Source: Streptomyces xinghaiensis S187 (lineage in GTDB: Bacteria > Actinomycetota > Actinomycetes > Streptomycetales > Streptomycetaceae). From it: a DNA stretch of 64,000 nucleotides. Positions 62,831 through 64,000 of this stretch are shown here, piece by piece. The stretch lies in assembly GCF_000220705.2 (NCBI RefSeq), contig NZ_CP023202.1, forward strand, positions 1,736,001-1,800,000, written 5' to 3'. A program made the translations under genes and the position numbers. Below the pieces are notes generated by a model, which saw only the letters and a program-made list of their open reading frames with translations, was not told the origin of the DNA and ran no database searches. The first letter of the stretch is position 1. The number at the start of each line of letters is the position of its first letter.

Positions 62831-64000
62831 GTGGACCCGGTGATCGTCGTCGGCGCGGGCCCCGTCGGTCTCGCGCTCGCCCTGGCGCTCACCCGGCACG
62901 ACGTCCCCGTCCTCGTCCTGGACGAGGGCTCCGGCGCGTACGAGCCGCGGCCCGCCCGGACCACCGTGCTGAGCCCGGACAGCGCCGCCTTCGCCGGCCG
63001 CCTCCTCGGCCCCTCGTTCCCGGCCGCCGGCGTCCGCTGGACGGCCTGGCGGACGATACGGCGGCGGCAGACGCCGCGCCGCGAGGAGACCGGGGACGAG
63101 GCCCCGCTCCATCTGCCGCAGCACGAACTCGTCCACGGGCTGCGGGCCGCCCTCGCGGCGAGCGGCCTGGCCCGGATCGAGACCGGCTGCCGTCTCCACG
63201 CCCTGGAACAGGACGCGGACGGCGTCACCGCGTACACCCGGGAGCCGGCGGCCCCACGGCCCGGCGCGGGCACCTCGTGGCGCGGCAGCCATCTGGTGGG
63301 CTGCGACGGGGCGCGGTCCACCGTGCGCAAGCTGCTGGATGTGCGCTTCCCCGGCCGGACCGCCGTCGAACGGCACGCGGTGGCCGCGCTCCGCACCGAA
63401 CTCCCCTGGCCCGGCGAGGCCGTGCTGTACCGGGGCCCGCGCGGCGGTGAGGCGCTCGCCCGCCCGCTGCCGGACGGGGTCTGGCGGATCGACTGGCTGC
63501 TGCCGCCCCGGGGGGACCTGGTGACGCCGGAGGCTCTCGTCGCCCGGATCCGCGACACCCTCGCCACCTGGTGCGGCGAGATCCCCCCGTACGAGCTGCT
63601 GGACACCGGTGTGCACACCGTCCACCACCGGCTGGCGCGCCGCTGGCGCTCGGGCCGGGCCTTCCTGGCCGGGGACGCGGCGCATCTGCTCGGCACCCTC
63701 GGCGCACATGAACTCGACGAGGGGCTGCGCGACGCGTCGAACCTCTCCTGGAAGCTGGCGCTGACCCGGCATCACGGCGCCCCCGAGGCGCTGCTCGACA
63801 GCTACCAGGCGGAGCGGCGCCTGGCCGTCGGTGCCCGGCTGCGCGCGGCGGACCAGGCCCTTCCGCTGGTCCGGGCCGCGGGCGCCTGGCCCACCGTGCG
63901 CCGGTCACTGCTGCCGGGGGCCGGGCGCGGGCAGGAGAGCCTGCTGACGGACGGCCATCTGGGGCGGGGCCCGCTGGGGGCGCCCCCCGGATATGCGCAC
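62831..64000 (+). CDS. FAD-dependent aromatic-type monooxygenase (partial, runs off the right end)
   Basis: The first 390 codons are visible from GTG 62831, with GAAGGAG 7 bases ahead. The Rossmann FAD motif is VIVVGAGPVGLALALAL (about 4-20). The DG motif is VGCDGARSTVRKLLD (about 156-170), and the GD motif AFLAGDAAHLLGTLG (about 276-290) then DEGLRDASNLSWKLAL. It resembles class A flavin hydroxylases of the PheA/TetX/PgaE type used in aromatic degradation or polyketide tailoring. In S. coelicolor the equivalent locus, as I recall, is an oxidoreductase near recX/recA. The substrate is unknown. Confidence 0.88.
   Translation, partial: MDPVIVVGAGPVGLALALALTRHDVPVLVLDEGSGAYEPRPARTTVLSPDSAAFAGRLLGPSFPAAGVRWTAWRTIRRRQTPRREETGDEAPLHLPQHELVHGLRAALAASGLARIETGCRLHALEQDADGVTAYTREPAAPRPGAGTSWRGSHLVGCDGARSTVRKLLDVRFPGRTAVERHAVAALRTELPWPGEAVLYRGPRGGEALARPLPDGVWRIDWLLPPRGDLVTPEALVARIRDTLATWCGEIPPYELLDTGVHTVHHRLARRWRSGRAFLAGDAAHLLGTLGAHELDEGLRDASNLSWKLALTRHHGAPEALLDSYQAERRLAVGARLRAADQALPLVRAAGAWPTVRRSLLPGAGRGQESLLTDGHLGRGPLGAPPGYAH

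Overview
The window is chromosomal core DNA of a Streptomyces or very close relative. The evidence is very high GC with strong third-position bias, frequent GTG starts and 4-bp stop/start overlaps, plus Streptomyces hallmark genes (hrdB with its Lys/Ala/Thr-rich N-terminal arm, nrdR-nrdJ, lexA, rshA, parE/parC, gluABCD with a two-component pair). From memory, the gene order matches S. coelicolor from about SCO5843 down to SCO5773, so most genes are vertically inherited housekeeping genes. I see no rRNA, tRNA, IS element, prophage or CRISPR array.

Layout. 1-9.2 kb: DUF5998 gene (cut by the edge), a GNAT/acyl-CoA-synthetase protein acetyltransferase, ptsH (HPr) behind a DasR-type site, a GntR/FCD regulator, a secreted M23 peptidase behind a c-di-AMP (ydaO) riboswitch, and an overlapping pair of M16 peptidase-family genes. 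9.4-19.6 kb: parC, a CobW-type GTPase divergent from an arsR-sulP pair across a perfect palindrome, a sucrase/ferredoxin-like gene with an iron box on its start codon, parE, and a small zinc-ribbon protein. 19.7-30.8 kb: secreted trypsin, hrdB, FadR-type regulator, NrtR-like Nudix regulator, DUF4192, RecQ fused to a phosphoribosyltransferase, two unrecognised genes, and rnhB. 30.9-40.3 kb: ADP-ribosylglycohydrolase, histidine phosphatase, a DUF4937-type protein, nrdJ/nrdR, lexA, and a DinG helicase.

40.4-45.2 kb is the most accessory-looking part: a three-gene NIS-siderophore operon (two IucA/IucC synthetases around an N-acyltransferase) lying between dinG and a protease lipoprotein gene. 45.7-55.7 kb: the lipoprotein protease, then a long minus-strand run miaB, LigB-like, miaA, membrane protein, dapF, rshA, hflX. 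55.8-62.7 kb: a TAXI solute-binding protein, the GluK/GluR two-component pair, and the divergent gluABCD glutamate importer. An FAD monooxygenase runs off the right end.

Regulation is unusually legible: dre, iron box, tandem NrdR boxes, SOS box, ArsR-type palindrome, riboswitch and many perfect-stem terminators can be read directly. Nothing here is a clear-cut new system. The best leads are the TAXI protein beside the GluK/GluR sensor system, the reduced siderophore operon, the RecQ-phosphoribosyltransferase/DUF4192 neighbourhood with DnaA-box-like sequences between them, and the CobW/ArsR/SulP divergon.
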